From contig NC_080418.1 in NCBI RefSeq assembly GCF_029873635.1, positions 151,025,748-151,089,747 of the forward strand: DNA of 64,000 nt. The letters run 5' to 3'. The number at the start of each line of letters is the position of its first letter. The first letter of the stretch is position 1. The translations under genes were made by a program, and so were the position numbers. Under the pieces are notes generated by a model. That model ran no database searches, had not been told where the DNA came from, and worked only from the letters and a program-made list of their open reading frames with translations. Positions 1-11,872 of this stretch are shown piece after piece. This stretch comes from Malania oleifera. Lineage: Eukaryota; Streptophyta; Magnoliopsida; Santalales; Ximeniaceae.

Positions 1-73
1 TCTAAGGAAGTTCACGTTGAAATATTTACTTATTTATATATTTTGAGTGCCATCTTGAATATTCTTGCCTCAG

Positions 74-1282
74 GTATGTTTACAAAGTTTGCCCATTTAA
101 ACAAGCTTCCCAGGTGGAGGGCCACAGTACAACTCGATTGGGGTGGGTGTCTGGCATTCATTTGTTCCTAACTTACATATTCCCAAGTTCTTAGGTACTA
201 GTGATTTTGATTATGCTATTTGGGGGTACATGTTCTTCCATCAAGGAGATCTAGGTCATAAATGAATCTGGCATCTCTCAGCTGTCCAATCAATCAAATT
301 ATTTTTGGATTGTTTCCCTTGCATGCCATATTTTTTTAAGTAGAAAATAAGGATTGTGTGAATCATTTCTAGATCAGGAGTTCTCCTAGTTGTTGGAATG
401 CAAATGATTGGTCCATCTAAGGGCGAATATACCCTTCGCATGGCCTCTACTGTTAGCAGAGCTGCAGGGATGACCAACTCTTTAAAATACACTGCATTCC
501 TGGTTATTTACCTTCAGCCATTGGACATATTGAATATAGACTTTGTTCCATTTGTACCAAATCTTAAATCCATCATATTAAATGACTGTTTATTTGCACC
601 CATCTGTTTTATTTCATTTTAATAATCTGATCAGTTCTTCCCATCTTTTATTAAAATTAGGCACTGGGAGAAATTGGAGGACTCGTACAGAGTCATGCTA
701 TTCTCAAATGGGGATAAATGCTGGAATGGACCTGATAGAAGCTTAAAGGTACTGAATACAATGTTAAAATGACAGTTTGCGAATCAATTTCTTTTGTGGT
801 GAGACTCACTATATAAATTCTGAAATGTAATGCATGAATGTGCTTTTGAAATGGTCAATGTAGTTCAAGCAGATGCTTCAGCACATTTAGGACATAATGA
901 GTGAACATATTTTGGCCTTTCAATTTTCCTTAGAAGATTTGAATTAGTATCATAATGGGATGAATAAATCTACCAAGGTATTCCATCTTTTGTGTTCTGT
1001 AATAAATTCTGTCTCCCAATACATTTGGGTCTAACGTGGCAATCCCCAATTTGAGGCCCAAGCCCTTGTGATAATGTGTTGACACCTGGCATTAGAAGTG
1101 GGATGGGTGGGGTCGAGAGCAATTTTTACTGTTGACAAATCAGATATTATGTATGACCATTTCAAGATCTGCAATTCAGTGGGTGTTTCTTTCACAGGTC
1201 AGGTTAAGATGTGGGTTGAAAAATGAGATTGTTGATGTGGATGAACCAAGCCGATGCGAGTACATCTCTCTCTCTGTCTTTG

Positions 1283-1313
<31 letters not shown>

Positions 1314-1529
1314 CTAAGCTGTTGTATGACATGGCAGATATGTAGCTCTGTTATATACCCCTGCTCTTTGCCTAGAAGAAAAACTTAAGGTACCTATTCC
1401 ATTTTATTGCCGGCTTGTTTTCTGATTTGGGCCATCTTATTTAGTGAGAATGCGTAATTGTGACAGGAATTACAACATAAACTGGACTCGATGAACAAGG
1501 AACTGCCAGAGAGTCATGACGAGCTTTAA
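74..1529 (+). CDS. Glucosidase II beta subunit, 3' end (five last coding exons)
   Basis: Regulatory subunit of ER alpha-glucosidase II, which trims glucose from N-glycans in the calnexin cycle; the beta subunit brings the catalytic subunit to its substrate and holds it in the ER. Five exons splice in frame at 74-142, 661-748, 1198-1259, 1338-1389 and 1467-1529, all with GT-AG borders. Together they encode the C-terminal part of the mannose-6-phosphate-receptor-homology (PRKCSH) domain (YKVCPF, then [13 protein letters not shown], then [20 protein letters not shown]), a short coiled segment ([20 protein letters not shown]) and the terminal ER-retrieval signal SHDEL. The conserved cysteines and the G-D-K-C-W-N-G block of the family are present. 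The 5' part of the gene lies left of the window. Exon borders were chosen by eye from splice sites and family conservation. No damage is visible, so this should be a working gene; the closest Arabidopsis counterpart I know of is PSL4. Confidence 0.93.
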
Positions 1530-3521
1530 ACCGTCCTTATGGAACTGACCCAGTAAAAAATGTTACGGAGTATGCTGAATGCTTAAGTTGATTGTGTCAC
1601 GGAGTTGCTGCAGATTGTGCTAACCTCCTAAAACAATTCTCTGTTGTCATTTTCAGGGAGAATCATCTTGAATGATATTTAGATGCATGGTGCAGCCTTT
1701 TTTGTCAGGTTGTCAATCGAAGGTAGCCTCGTTAAGAATTTATGATTTGTGGATGACATTGATTTAATGGCAGTTGTTTTATTGGGAGGGGTGGACTGAG
1801 GCTTTTGAGCATGAGAGATTGTGAGTAGAGGTCCACGAAATTCTGATAATGTTGGGAGTATGTTGAATTGAGGTTTAGAATAATAAAATCACTGAGGATG
1901 GCACTGTTGCTGTTGTGAAACATTTTGAAATTGGGCTTACAAGAATATATTAGTTTTTATGGAACTTTAATTATTTATTATTTTTACTCTCTCTCTCTCT
2001 CTCTCTCTCTCTCAACTGTATCAAGTGTCTCGCGGTGCGAGGAGTTGAGATTGGGGAAGCTTGGAATTATGTGAGTGAAAAAAAAGAGCGGTGCAGCTGG
2101 GATGTTGTTTGTTTTGTTTTGTTCTGTTTCCGTGGGAGCGAGAGGCAGGGGAGGGTTAATGTTGCAAATAAATAAATGGTCAGAGAGAGGGGATATGTTT
2201 GTTTGTTTCTGTCTGTACGGCGAGAGGCAAGGTGTGGTTTAATGTGATGTTGTAGTTCACTAGTTCGTAAATAAATAAATGGGAAAGATGCCCATTTGCC
2301 CATTTGTGTAACGAACCTGACAGTGTGATGTATAATTGATGAATTATAGACAGGCAAATGGAATGAATGAACGGAGATCTATGGTTGCAATTCGAAGAAA
2401 AAAATGGGAACGGTGGAGCTACAGGTTGGCTGGCTCCAAAGCAACACAGATTCCCAATTTTCTATATCCCCCCTCATTCCCACGAACCACTATGTACCCT
2501 TTGACAACTTGTAAAAACTTGCTTCTAGAATACCCATATGGTGGGCATTTTTAAGCACAGCAAATAATAGATTTATCTCAAAATTATACCCACAGATTTA
2601 TCTAGAAAATTATACGCATTGTGCAGGCCACTAATAATAGCAAGAGATGAAGTTGGTAATAAAAGATAAAATGGGCTTCGGCCCACAGCAATTTGCCAAA
2701 CTGGGTTTGATGCAAAGGTGAATGAACATGGATGGTCGTCGTCAATCACCAAAAGGCTGCTTTATATATTCATATTCAAATGCTTTTCATTCGAGTTCCT
2801 TGGGTTTTGTAGGTGATACAAAATTACCAAACATATGGTTGGGTGTGCATAGGGTAAAACATGCTTTTTCTCACAAATTTATACCCCCATATGAGAAGTT
2901 GGCAATGTACTTGAATTCTATTATCGTTGAAAAACACAGACACAGGCATGTCATACGGCGGGTGTTTTCCTTTGGAATGGAAGGAAACATGCATGCCTGT
3001 CTTATTGACAGGAAAATAGTTTGAAAGGAGAATGTCATCTTAATAATTTAACACTATAAAAATTATTTTATATTAAATAAATAGTATGAACCTAATCACA
3101 AGAAAAAGAAAGCACAAATTTGAAGGAAAAATATTATAATTATAATTATAATTTTAAAAAAAGAAATCTCATAAAATTTGAGATAATATCATTGTGACCT
3201 ATTTGGATCAAGAATTTTGATTGGAAAAAGGAAATGAAAATAAGAAGGAAACTTATTTTTCACTAAAATAAAAATTTAATTTAAAAAAATATTAAAATCA
3301 TATTTTTATTCATTAATTTATTATATTTTTATTTTCTTTTTAACTTTCCTTATAACCAAAAAAAAAAAAAAAAAAAAAAAAATTCTTTCATACTTTCCTT
3401 CCTTACCTCTCCTTTAACAGTACCAGTAACATATATAAACATACTTCCCGCCGAAGAAAGGCATCTATTCTCACCCTGCACGAAATCTTTCTCTTCCCTT
3501 CCGGGTCCATTCCCCTGCTGC
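1530..3521. other. 3' UTR of glucosidase II beta, then intergenic and promoter DNA
   Basis: No convincing gene. The first few hundred bases are probably the 3' UTR of the upstream gene. A (CT)n run lies at about 1987-2013, and an A homopolymer of more than 20 bases at about 3358-3381. From 3050 to 3380 the DNA is very AT-rich and looks like the distal promoter of the pyruvate kinase gene. Short open frames here have no family features. Confidence 0.6.
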
Positions 3522-3529
3522 TATAAATA
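3522..3529 (+). promoter_or_regulatory. TATA box of the pyruvate kinase gene
   Basis: TATAAATA sits 66 bases upstream of the ATG, in a pyrimidine-rich context. With the usual 30-base spacing, transcription would start near 3555-3560, giving a short 5' UTR of about 35-40 bases. Assigned by sequence and position only. Confidence 0.6.
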
Positions 3530-3594
3530 CCTGAAGCATCATTCATCCCTAATAGAGAACCAGAGAGAGCTTTGAAGGAATAAGAACAACGGAA

Positions 3595-5034
3595 ATGATG
3601 AGCAGCCAAGTGGGAGTGGGGAAGAAGCCTAAGACCAAGATTGTCTGCACCCTGGGACCAGCGTCAAGGTCTGTTCCTATGGTGGAGAAGCTTTTGAGGG
3701 CAGGCATGAACGTCGCCCGCTTCAACTTCTCCCACGGATCTCACGCCTACCACCAGGAAACCCTCAATAATCTCAGGGCCGCCATGAACAACACCGGCCT
3801 TCTCTGTGCTGTCATGCTCGATACCAAGGTATGCCTATATCTCTATTTATATTAATATTAAGGGCTTTCTAGTTTTTAGGACTTTGTTTTGATTTGCTTT
3901 TTCAATGAAAAAGATTTTGACTCGATTTGGCGTTTTCTGAAGGGGGTGGGGTTGGTTGATTTTGTTTCTTCTTCCGATGTGAATTTGGATCCTTCCCCTC
4001 CTGCTTTTACGGCGGAGTGGGGGGCAGTCTTCAGAATTGACCTGTTCCGTGTGATTGATATCTGATGTTGATGTTGATGTTTGTGATTGATCTCTGAGGT
4101 TTGTGGGCTGAGAACAGTCATTAGGTCCTCATGAGATGGGTTCGTCCTTTTATGCACGATAGTTTCCAATTATTTCTTGCTATCTTCTTTGTTGGTCACA
4201 GATTGAGGTCCCTTTCCTCTCTTCTCTTCCATTGTGCGAGTTTTATTTTGGTTATTTACTGTCAGAGGGACATAGATTTTAGGAGTTCAACCTTGGTTGG
4301 ATGCTTCTTCCTATTTTTAATTTTTTGTTGGTACTTATTATGGAGGCGATCTTTTTCCATGTTTGTTCAATGGTCATGGCTCTCAGACTCTTTAAATATC
4401 CGCACACTTGCTTCAGTGTCGATTTGATGGGAAGGATCTATCGTGAAATATAACATTTGGTATTTAATATTGTCACTTTCATAGCTAAGCTACCATTGCA
4501 TTCGCTTGCTTTCTAAAGTCCCAGTGAAGTTTTTCTTCATTTCCAATTTCTGAATTGCACCAACTTAGAAGGTTCATGAAAATTGATTTAGTGTGCTACG
4601 AACTAAGAACCCTCAAAATATATTCTCAACAAGTGATCTTAAAGGATGTGATCACCCTCCATTCTAGGCTTCTTTTTGGGTCCACTCTTGTGTTTTTTTT
4701 TCCCTAGAGTTTATCACCCTTTGACCTTCAAAGGGATTAGAAGACAACTCTATTTTAATGTTTCTATTATTGATTTTTATAGTTGCACCGTTATCCAGTA
4801 CTTCTTGTCCTCTTCTCTTGTACTTTGTTTCAATTTTTAATAAAATTTTCTCTTATACAAAAAAACAAAAAAAAAATGTGATCACCCTTCATTACATTTT
4901 TATTGTTGACCCTTATTACACTACCAAGAACTGAATATTAATGTTGCATATGTGGTAAAAATCCTCATCATTTAGTTGCCTTCGTATAATGAAGGCCCCA
5001 AATGCATTTTTGTTGAACGCTTGAAATCCTGACT

Positions 5035-5089
<55 letters not shown>

Positions 5090-6749
5090 AAATAGCTTCC
5101 ATGTTATTCAAGCTTTTTTCCCTCCATTTAGCCATCCCTAAGGGCAAGATTTTAGAGGGTGAGGTCGATAAATTCAAAGCTAAGAAAATTTCTTGTACTT
5201 CAACTGCTCATTTCATTTTACAATATCACAGGGTCCGGAGATTCGAACTGGGCTTTTGAAGGATGGCAAGCCCATCAATCTAAAACAGGGACAAGAGATC
5301 ACAATATCAACTGATTATAGCATTAAGGGCGATGAGAACATGATTTGCATGAGCTACAACAAGTTGGCTGAGGATGTAAAGCCACAGAGTGTGATACTAT
5401 GTTCTGATGGCACAATCACATTTACAATTCTCTCGTGTGACATAGAATCAGGTCTGGTAAGATGCCGTTGTGAGAACTCTGCAGTTCTTGGCGAGAGGAA
5501 GAATGTCAATCTTCCTGGGATTATTGTGGACCTCCCAACTTTGACAGAGAAAGATCAGGAAGATATCTTAGAATGGGGAATCCCCAATAAAATAGACATG
5601 ATTGCTTTGTCATTTGTTCGCAAAGGTTCAGACCTCGTTGAAGTTCGAAAGTTGCTAGGAAAGCATGCAAAAAATATCCTTCTTATGTCAAAGGTTTGTT
5701 TAATTTTGTGCAACAATTTTAGTTGTCTTGATTAGCTCAACTAACTAGTTGAATTTGGGAATTATCTTCCAGTTAGAATGATTGAAATTCACCAAAATAT
5801 AAAAAATAAGTATCAGGATGAGACTTGAGATTGGTTGAACAATAGCCCATGTTAGAAAAGAAAAATAAAGACAAAAGTACAACTGTTGTAGATTTCTCCT
5901 TTCCCATATCTTTTAATTTTTCTATTGATTCATTAGGTTGAAAATCAAGAAGGGGTGGCAAATTTTGATGAAATCCTTGCCAATTCAGATGCATTTATGG
6001 TGGCAAGAGGTGACCTTGGCATGGAAATTCCAATTGAAAAGATTTTTTTGGCACAGAAGGTGATGATCTACAAGTGCAACATCCAAGGAAAACCTGTTGT
6101 TACTGCAACCCAGATGCTGGAATCCATGATAAAATCTCCTAGGCCGACTCGAGCTGAAGCCACCGATGTTGCCAATGCAGTTCTAGATGGTACAGACTGT
6201 GTGATGTTGAGTGGTGAAACAGCTGCTGGAGCTTACCCAGAACTTGCAGTTCAGACTATGGCTAAGATTTGCATAGAAGCAGAAAGCACACTCAATTACG
6301 GAGATGTCTTCAGAAGGATTATGGAAAATGCACCGGTTCCTATGAGCCCCTTAGAGAGTCTGGCTGCTTCTGCTGTTAGAACAGCAAACTCTTCTAGGGC
6401 AGCTCTTATATTGGTCCTGACCAGAGGAGGAAGTACTGCTAAGTTGGTTGCTAAATACCGGCCTGGTATGCCTATATTGTCTGTGGTTGTTCCTGAAATA
6501 AAGACTGATTCCTTTGATTGGTCGTGCAGTGATGAAGCTCCGGCAAGGCATAGCCTTATTTTTCGGGGATTGGTTCCACTTTTAAGCACAGGATCTGCAA
6601 GGGCTTCTCATGCAGAGTCAACCGAAGAAGCATTGGAATTTGCCATTCAACATGCGAAGGAAAATTGTCTATGTAAGAATGGTGATTCTGTTGTGGCTCT
6701 TCACCGAATTGGATCGGCTTCTGTAATCAAGATCTCAACCGTGACGTGA
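3595..6749 (+). CDS. Cytosolic pyruvate kinase
   Basis: Catalyses phosphoenolpyruvate + ADP to pyruvate + ATP, the last step of glycolysis, in the cytosol. Three exons (3595-3828, 5232-5693, 5937-6749) with GT-AG borders give 502 residues, close to the roughly 510 usual for the plant cytosolic isoform. Seen in order: the N-terminal TKIVCTLGPAS and ARFNFSHG blocks that start the TIM barrel (substrate-binding Arg and Asn near residues 42-44); DTKGPEIRTG at the exon 1/2 join, leading into the B domain; LSFVRKGSDL; LMSKVENQEG at the exon 2/3 join, holding the catalytic Lys and a metal-binding Glu; MVARGDLGMEIP; and the TATQMLESMIKSPRPTRAE signature with LSGETAAGAYP. The C-terminal domain is complete and ends in ISTVT. 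There is no transit peptide, so the plastid forms are excluded. Two ATGs stand side by side; the first was taken. Intron 1 is 1.4 kb and carries a retroposon and a compound microsatellite. The gene looks intact. Confidence 0.97.
4646..4893 (+). mobile_element. Short LINE- or SINE-type retroposon in pyruvate kinase intron 1
   Basis: An insert of about 210 bases (4664-4875) ends in an A-rich tail (4859-4876). It is bounded by direct repeats of 18 bases at 4646-4663 and 4876-4893 that differ at one position (ATGTGATCACCCT then CCATT or TCATT). A poly(A) end with a long target-site duplication is the mark of L1-type reverse transcription. The body, with its T-rich end before the tail, is too short to show coding domains, so a 5'-truncated LINE and a SINE cannot be told apart. 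Same orientation as the host gene. Confidence 0.75.
5038..5089. repeat. Compound (TC)n(AC)n microsatellite in pyruvate kinase intron 1
   Basis: About 15 TC units followed directly by about 10 AC units, ending some 140 bases before exon 2. Likely to vary in length between individuals. Confidence 0.9.
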
Positions 6750-7473
6750 AGATCATTTTGATGGGCTTCTTTCTTTTCAGCCACTTTGATTAAAGGTGGA
6801 GAGTAGATTTTTCAGATGAGGGGAAATTGTCTTTTTTTTTTTTTGTTTTTTTTTGTTTTTACTATTTTGATTTGGTTCCTGTTTTCGGAGGAGACTTGAT
6901 TAGGAATTCTATTATTATATTTTCCCTGAGAATTCATGGCCCAAAAGTGAATTCAGTTAAGAGGTGATATCTAAATGATAGTGCATCAAGCTACTACTCT
7001 AAAACCACCATCCCTAATCTTCCAATCTTTTATTTAGTTTTATATGGGAGAACATATATTCAGCACCTTCCAGTCTATAAGCAAGTGGGAAGGAGTGGTA
7101 CTCTTGACATGGGCATATTATGAAAGTGTATATCATCACGAAGAGTTGGTCCATGTTAAATGGCTCCACGTCTATCTACATAATACCAATTCAAATAGGC
7201 AGAAAGTCCATTCCATCATTTACAGCATTTTGAGTTGCCTCAAAGAAACCACACAAAGAAAAGAAAACCAGAATCAAGTAATAAACGGAGCTTAGACGAG
7301 ATGGTCCTAGAGAGATGGAAATTTGTAGTTTTTAAATTCAGATCAAGTAAAATAAATATGGAACATGCAACTTCCCAGATTTAGATTTAGTCAAACACTA
7401 TTTACATAAGCAAGGCATTGACATCCAAACAACAAAGAAGAGAAAAAAAATACCCGAATGAACTCATTAAAAT
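6750..7473. other. 3' UTRs of two convergent genes
   Basis: Pyruvate kinase (plus) and the RING ligase (minus) end facing each other 724 bases apart. The stretch holds T-rich runs (6831-6860) and AT-rich blocks that would serve as 3' UTR and polyadenylation regions on both strands. No other gene seen. Confidence 0.6.
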
Positions 7474-8565
7474 TCAACTCTCATTTGTGCGAGAAGCACC
7501 TCCACGAAAATTTGATGATGATGAAGAACCGACAGAGGAAGAATTCCCACCACCACCTGAGGAAAACAACCCATTAAATGGCCACAGGATTGAAAATCTT
7601 CTCCCATTTCCGTTCCTCACATCCCCATTCTCTTGCCCTTCACCACCACCACCACTATGACTGTTGCTGTTCCTCTCCCCCCTGCTGTTACCATTACTAT
7701 CGGAGGAATCCAACTTGGATTCCTCAGCAGGCATCAGAAATCTGCAAACAGGACAAGAACTATGAAGCTCCAGCCATGGCAGAATACACCCACTGTGGAA
7801 TTTATGCTTGCAGGGCATTTCCCTTGCCTCTGCCCCGATCTCAAAATCATCCAAACACACTGAGCATTGCACATGCTCCTCCACCGTCACAGTGGGCATT
7901 GCTTCCACTGCCTTTTTTCGTGCTGGTGGAGTGCCATATCTGTTTGGATCATTCTCTGCCAGATGTTGCAGTAACAAATCTAATCCAGGGCCAATGAAAT
8001 AGTCCCCGAGGGATCCAACTCGGCTCTGATTAGGATTTTGGGCTTGATTTGAATCATAGGAACCTTGAACAATGATAGTTTGATTGGAGGGATTAATTAG
8101 AATGAAGCGTTCTCTGTCTCTATTGCCCTCGAGATTCTCCAATTCGGATGGCATTCCAGCTCGAATGCCTTGAAGCAATTGAAGAATGGTAGCAGAGCTT
8201 CTTCTCCGCCTCCGGATGATCGAGTCGAGCTCCCGATCAAGTTCTGTCTCTCCCCTTCCCCTGTGCTGTCCCTCATCACCATCATTCTCATCCTCATCAT
8301 CTTCTAATCCATGTATCAATCTTTGACGGCGACGGGGACCACCCATAATGCCCAACAAGATTGGAGCCCAGAGGGAGAGGGCTCGATCTGAGCCTAAATC
8401 AGGGTGAGTATCATTATCATGAGGATGATTATCCCTTGTGCTGCTGTTTAGTTCCTCCACAAATCCATTTCGACAGAAGGGGCATTTGATCTCAACTTCC
8501 ATAATAGGGTTCACCACCTGAGAGCACATGTGACACCAATACCTCCCACCCACAGCTTCCTCCAT
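7474..8565 (-). CDS. RING-H2 E3 ubiquitin ligase, RING1-like (RNF126/RNF115 type)
   Basis: Likely transfers ubiquitin from an E2 to protein substrates; its targets cannot be read from the sequence. One uninterrupted coding exon, 363 residues. An N-terminal zinc ribbon (C11, C14, C28, C31; WCHMC and CPFC) starts the protein, as in plant RING1-like and animal RNF126/RNF115 ligases. An acidic stretch (about 88-100) and an Arg-rich stretch (about 118-122) follow. The RING-H2 finger spans about residues 234-274 with all eight ligands in order: C234, C237, C252, H254, H257, C260, C271 and C274, with the P-W before the last cysteine pair that marks E2-binding fingers. The C-terminal 85 residues are low-complexity, rich in Gly, Ser and Asn. 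No membrane segment or signal peptide, so nuclear or cytosolic. The start is fixed by M-E-E-A just before the zinc ribbon. Nothing looks broken. Confidence 0.93.
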   Translation of the reverse strand: MEEAVGGRYWCHMCSQVVNPIMEVEIKCPFCRNGFVEELNSSTRDNHPHDNDTHPDLGSDRALSLWAPILLGIMGGPRRRQRLIHGLEDDEDENDGDEGQHRGRGETELDRELDSIIRRRRRSSATILQLLQGIRAGMPSELENLEGNRDRERFILINPSNQTIIVQGSYDSNQAQNPNQSRVGSLGDYFIGPGLDLLLQHLAENDPNRYGTPPARKKAVEAMPTVTVEEHVQCSVCLDDFEIGAEAREMPCKHKFHSGCILPWLELHSSCPVCRFLMPAEESKLDSSDSNGNSRGERNSNSHSGGGGEGQENGDVRNGNGRRFSILWPFNGLFSSGGGGNSSSVGSSSSSNFRGGASRTNES

Positions 8566-9570
8566 CTCTCTGCATCACAAGAAGCAAGCAGTGCATCAAA
8601 CACAAACAGTTAATCAAGAAAGAACCTCAACTACCCTCTTCAATATCACAACATTACGACAATAAAAAATATTCAAGCTTTTGTATGATTTTAGCAGATC
8701 TGAGCGATGAAACTCAGGCTCCAACCGCAATTTACTATTCAAAGAAATGAAATTTCATAATTTCATGACCAAACAATCTCGAGCCTTAGATTTGAAATTG
8801 TGTGGATTTATACAAAATACAATTTCATAATTGAGTTTTATGGAATTTCAGAAAAATTCAAATCCAAGAACCTCTCAAACTTAGCTAGCAAAAAAGAATT
8901 TTTAAATTTAGATGACAACAAAAACAAGAAACAAAATCAAGGAATAATAATTGACGATGATGAAATAAGCAAAATTACAAATTGGTTAGATACCTTCATT
9001 CACAACAAATTCATAGATCAAATTGATAACAAGCAGACGAACTCCGAAACATTGGAAACAAAAAAAAGAAGAAAAAAATAGAGAGGGATCATCAGATACG
9101 GATGGGACAAGTAATCGAAGAGTTCTACCCTACCAAGACGATTGAAACAAAGCCACCGCAGCCACAAATCACCACCGAGTATCTAAAAACCCAAAATCAG
9201 ACACAACAGAAAAATCCGGATGCGTCGTCGTCATCGCAAATCAACATTAGAAGATTATATATCACACAATTGCAATAATTAATGGGAAGAAAATACAAAC
9301 ACAAAATTCGAATTTTATTAATTAATTAATGAATTTTTTCAAATTAAAAAAAAAACCGAAAAACAAACAAACAACTGAAGAGATCTAAACTTCAAAAAGG
9401 AAAGAGAATTTTACCCAGAAAGAGAGAGAATGCAACCACAAAAGGGGAGGCGTGTCGTTTCGATTTGTAATGAATATATGGGATTCCAAGGGGAAAAGGA
9501 AAGAGGATGGAGTAACTACAAAACAATTCCAATACCAGAAATGAATGAGAGAGAGAGAGAGAGAGAGAGG
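8566..9570 (-). other. 5' UTR of the RING ligase gene with a leader intron
   Basis: On the minus strand a TGCAG acceptor stands four bases before the ATG (intron end at 8570), and a good donor (CTGG|GTAAAA) lies at 9414, so an intron of about 845 bases probably splits the leader. The first exon would run from 9415 to about 9570 and includes a CT run (plus-strand GA at 9547-9568), typical of plant leaders. Open frames inside this intron are AT-rich and show no family. Confidence 0.55.
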
Positions 9571-10345
9571 GCAAACGCGTCTCTCTTCTCCACCCTCCCT
9601 TTTCCTTTTTCCCTTTTTTTTAGTTTACTTTATGTATTTGGTTTCCATATTTAAGGTTTAAGTAAATTACATTTTAAAAAAAATTTATGTGTTGTAAATG
9701 AAATAAAAGAGGAATATAAAAAAGAAACTTTGGAACTATAGAAATTCAATAGTCTAGTTTTTTAGGAACTAAATGTTACTATCTTATTATCTCATTTTGC
9801 TGTAAAATATGTCTTTATATAGGCAAATACATTGATATTCCAAAAGCTAACCACATGATGAACCATTATGTGTGCATACCAAGGTTGTAACCTATTATCT
9901 AGATAATCATTCACATAAATATACATATTTTACAACACTATGCCTATTTGGAGTATATTTAAGTCGAGCCAAGTCTGTATAGTAGGGTAATTAAATTCAA
10001 CTCAACTTGAAAATCTTAACCTTGAAGCTTGACTTGAACGATTATACACCTATTTGAAGTTGAGTTTGCATATATTGAGTCAAATTGAGTTATGAAGCAA
10101 CTTAAGTTTGTCTGAGTAAACTTAACCCATTTACACTCCTTGAGTGCAATTAGAATTGTTTAAAGACTTGTTCAACCCACTTCACTCACTAAAGTCAACC
10201 CAACTCAATCTTAAGAAATAATTTTAAATTTTGTGTGAGTTGTTGGCAGGTCCAATTCGAAATAGCTTGAATATATAGATTGGGTTACGAGTTGAGTGTG
10301 CAACCACGCAACTCGTTCTAAATCAAATATAAACAATATAAATGC

Positions 10346-10347
<2 letters not shown>
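9571..10347. other. Intergenic AT-rich spacer
   Basis: Boundary between the gene island and the retrotransposon-rich DNA. I see no gene, terminal repeat or RNA gene; probably holds the upstream promoter of the RING ligase gene at its left end. Confidence 0.5.

Positions 10348-10400
<53 letters not shown>
10348..10400. repeat. (TAA)n microsatellite
   Basis: About 17 uninterrupted AAT/TAA units next to the left edge of a copia-type LTR fragment. Confidence 0.95.
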
Positions 10401-10420
10401 GGGGATTTAAATATTATGTT

Positions 10421-11330
10421 AGTTTTAGTGCAACCCCAAGAGGGGGGGTGAATTGGGTATTTATAATTTATCGTCTAGGTCTACTGGTTTTAACAATAGT
10501 ATTACACAAGCCTAGGGTCAATTTATGTGATTAACAAATAAACATACACGTACAATAAAAGTAAAGTGCAGAAAAGTAAACAGTACACGCAATATGTTAT
10601 CGAGGTTCGGCCAAATTGCCTACGTCCGCGCCTTGGCTACACCAGCACAAGGATTCCACTAAGGCTCACTTAACGGGTAGAGCAGCACCGGTTACAACCA
10701 GGTCAATTCAAGGAGTTGACCTCAACCAACACGCTTTACCAGGATGACGCACATAACTTTATTAATCGGGTCTAAGCCAGTCTGGGACTATTCCATAGGG
10801 TTAGTCTCCCTCTTCAGGCCTGCGCCTGGAATACAACCAATATGTATAAAATTTGTATACGAAAATACACTTCTACATAAGTAGATATGTGCACCAGTAC
10901 AACTCAATCAATATTGCAAGCACGAATGATATATAAATATGCTCAGTGCTCTAATGTGTGCTAAACACTCAATCAAGTATAGATTATCAGTCCAAATTTA
11001 GAGTGTATATCAAAACAAGATTTGAAACACAACACATGAATGATACAAAATCAGATCAGTGTTTCAAATATACTAAGCAAGTTGATTCAAACAAACTCAA
11101 TAAGATATTTCAATATGCAAAGCTCAATGAAGTGTTTGAAAAACTAGCTTTTGAAAAAAATTTTGCACATAAAAATATAGGTTTTGGTATCTTGCAATGA
11201 AAATGCAAGAACCACAACCCTCAAAGTCTTCCCACACAAGATTTATCAAGTGAAATCGGTGGAAGAACTTTAATGCTAAACTCTCAAAGAAAATCAATCA
11301 AGCAATAATACAAGTGATATTAATGTTTTT
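10421..11330 (-). mobile_element. Copia-type LTR fragment
   Basis: Matches by eye the minus-strand copia-type LTR at 27778: both have a G-run followed by GTGAATTGGG near one edge, and about 150-550 bases further on the block with CCTAC(A/G)TCC, CCTTG and GGATTCCACTA or GGTTCCACTA. No partner LTR, primer site or target duplication was found, so it is a truncated fossil; the right edge is approximate. Confidence 0.5.
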
Positions 11331-11571
11331 TTAGATGAGAAATACTATATATATTAATTATGAATGACACTTTTATACTAGTATTTTCAAGGGTATGAAT
11401 TTACAAAATTGTAACTTTATGTTCCATATTAATTTTTCTTATTCTTCTTTTAAAAAAACTAAAGTTATCAACACTACCCAACTCATCTGGTAATTAAATT
11501 GATTCAAGATAAACTAAAATATATTGGATTTGACTTAGAAATAGATTTTCACCAAATCAAAGAGATGGACT

Positions 11572-11806
11572 TGTAACAACCCAAAAATTATATGCATGGA
11601 AGTGTTAAAAAAATTAAAATTAAAATTAATTATTATTTTATTAAATTAAATAAAAAATAAAAAAATTAATAATGATATAAAATTTATTTTTGTATATATA
11701 TATATAGTATGGATAGGATCAATTCTGAACCATCCATAACATTCCAGAGATCAGAATTCAAATTGAATTCTGAAACTAAACAAGCCCCACTTGCAAGCCT
11801 CTCTCA

Positions 11807-11872
<66 letters not shown>

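Noticed and set aside
256-622. Open frames on both strands within the first visible intron
   Set aside because: They lie between two well-supported exons of the glucosidase II beta gene (74-142 and 661-748), splice sites on both sides are good, and the family has no extra sequence here.
2722-3024. 100-codon frame upstream of the pyruvate kinase gene
   Set aside because: No recognisable domain, no good start context and no conservation I can point to; it lies in the distal promoter region.
8800-9081. 93-codon frame upstream of the RING ligase
   Set aside because: It lies inside the probable 5' UTR intron, is extremely AT-rich, is on the opposite strand and has no family pattern.
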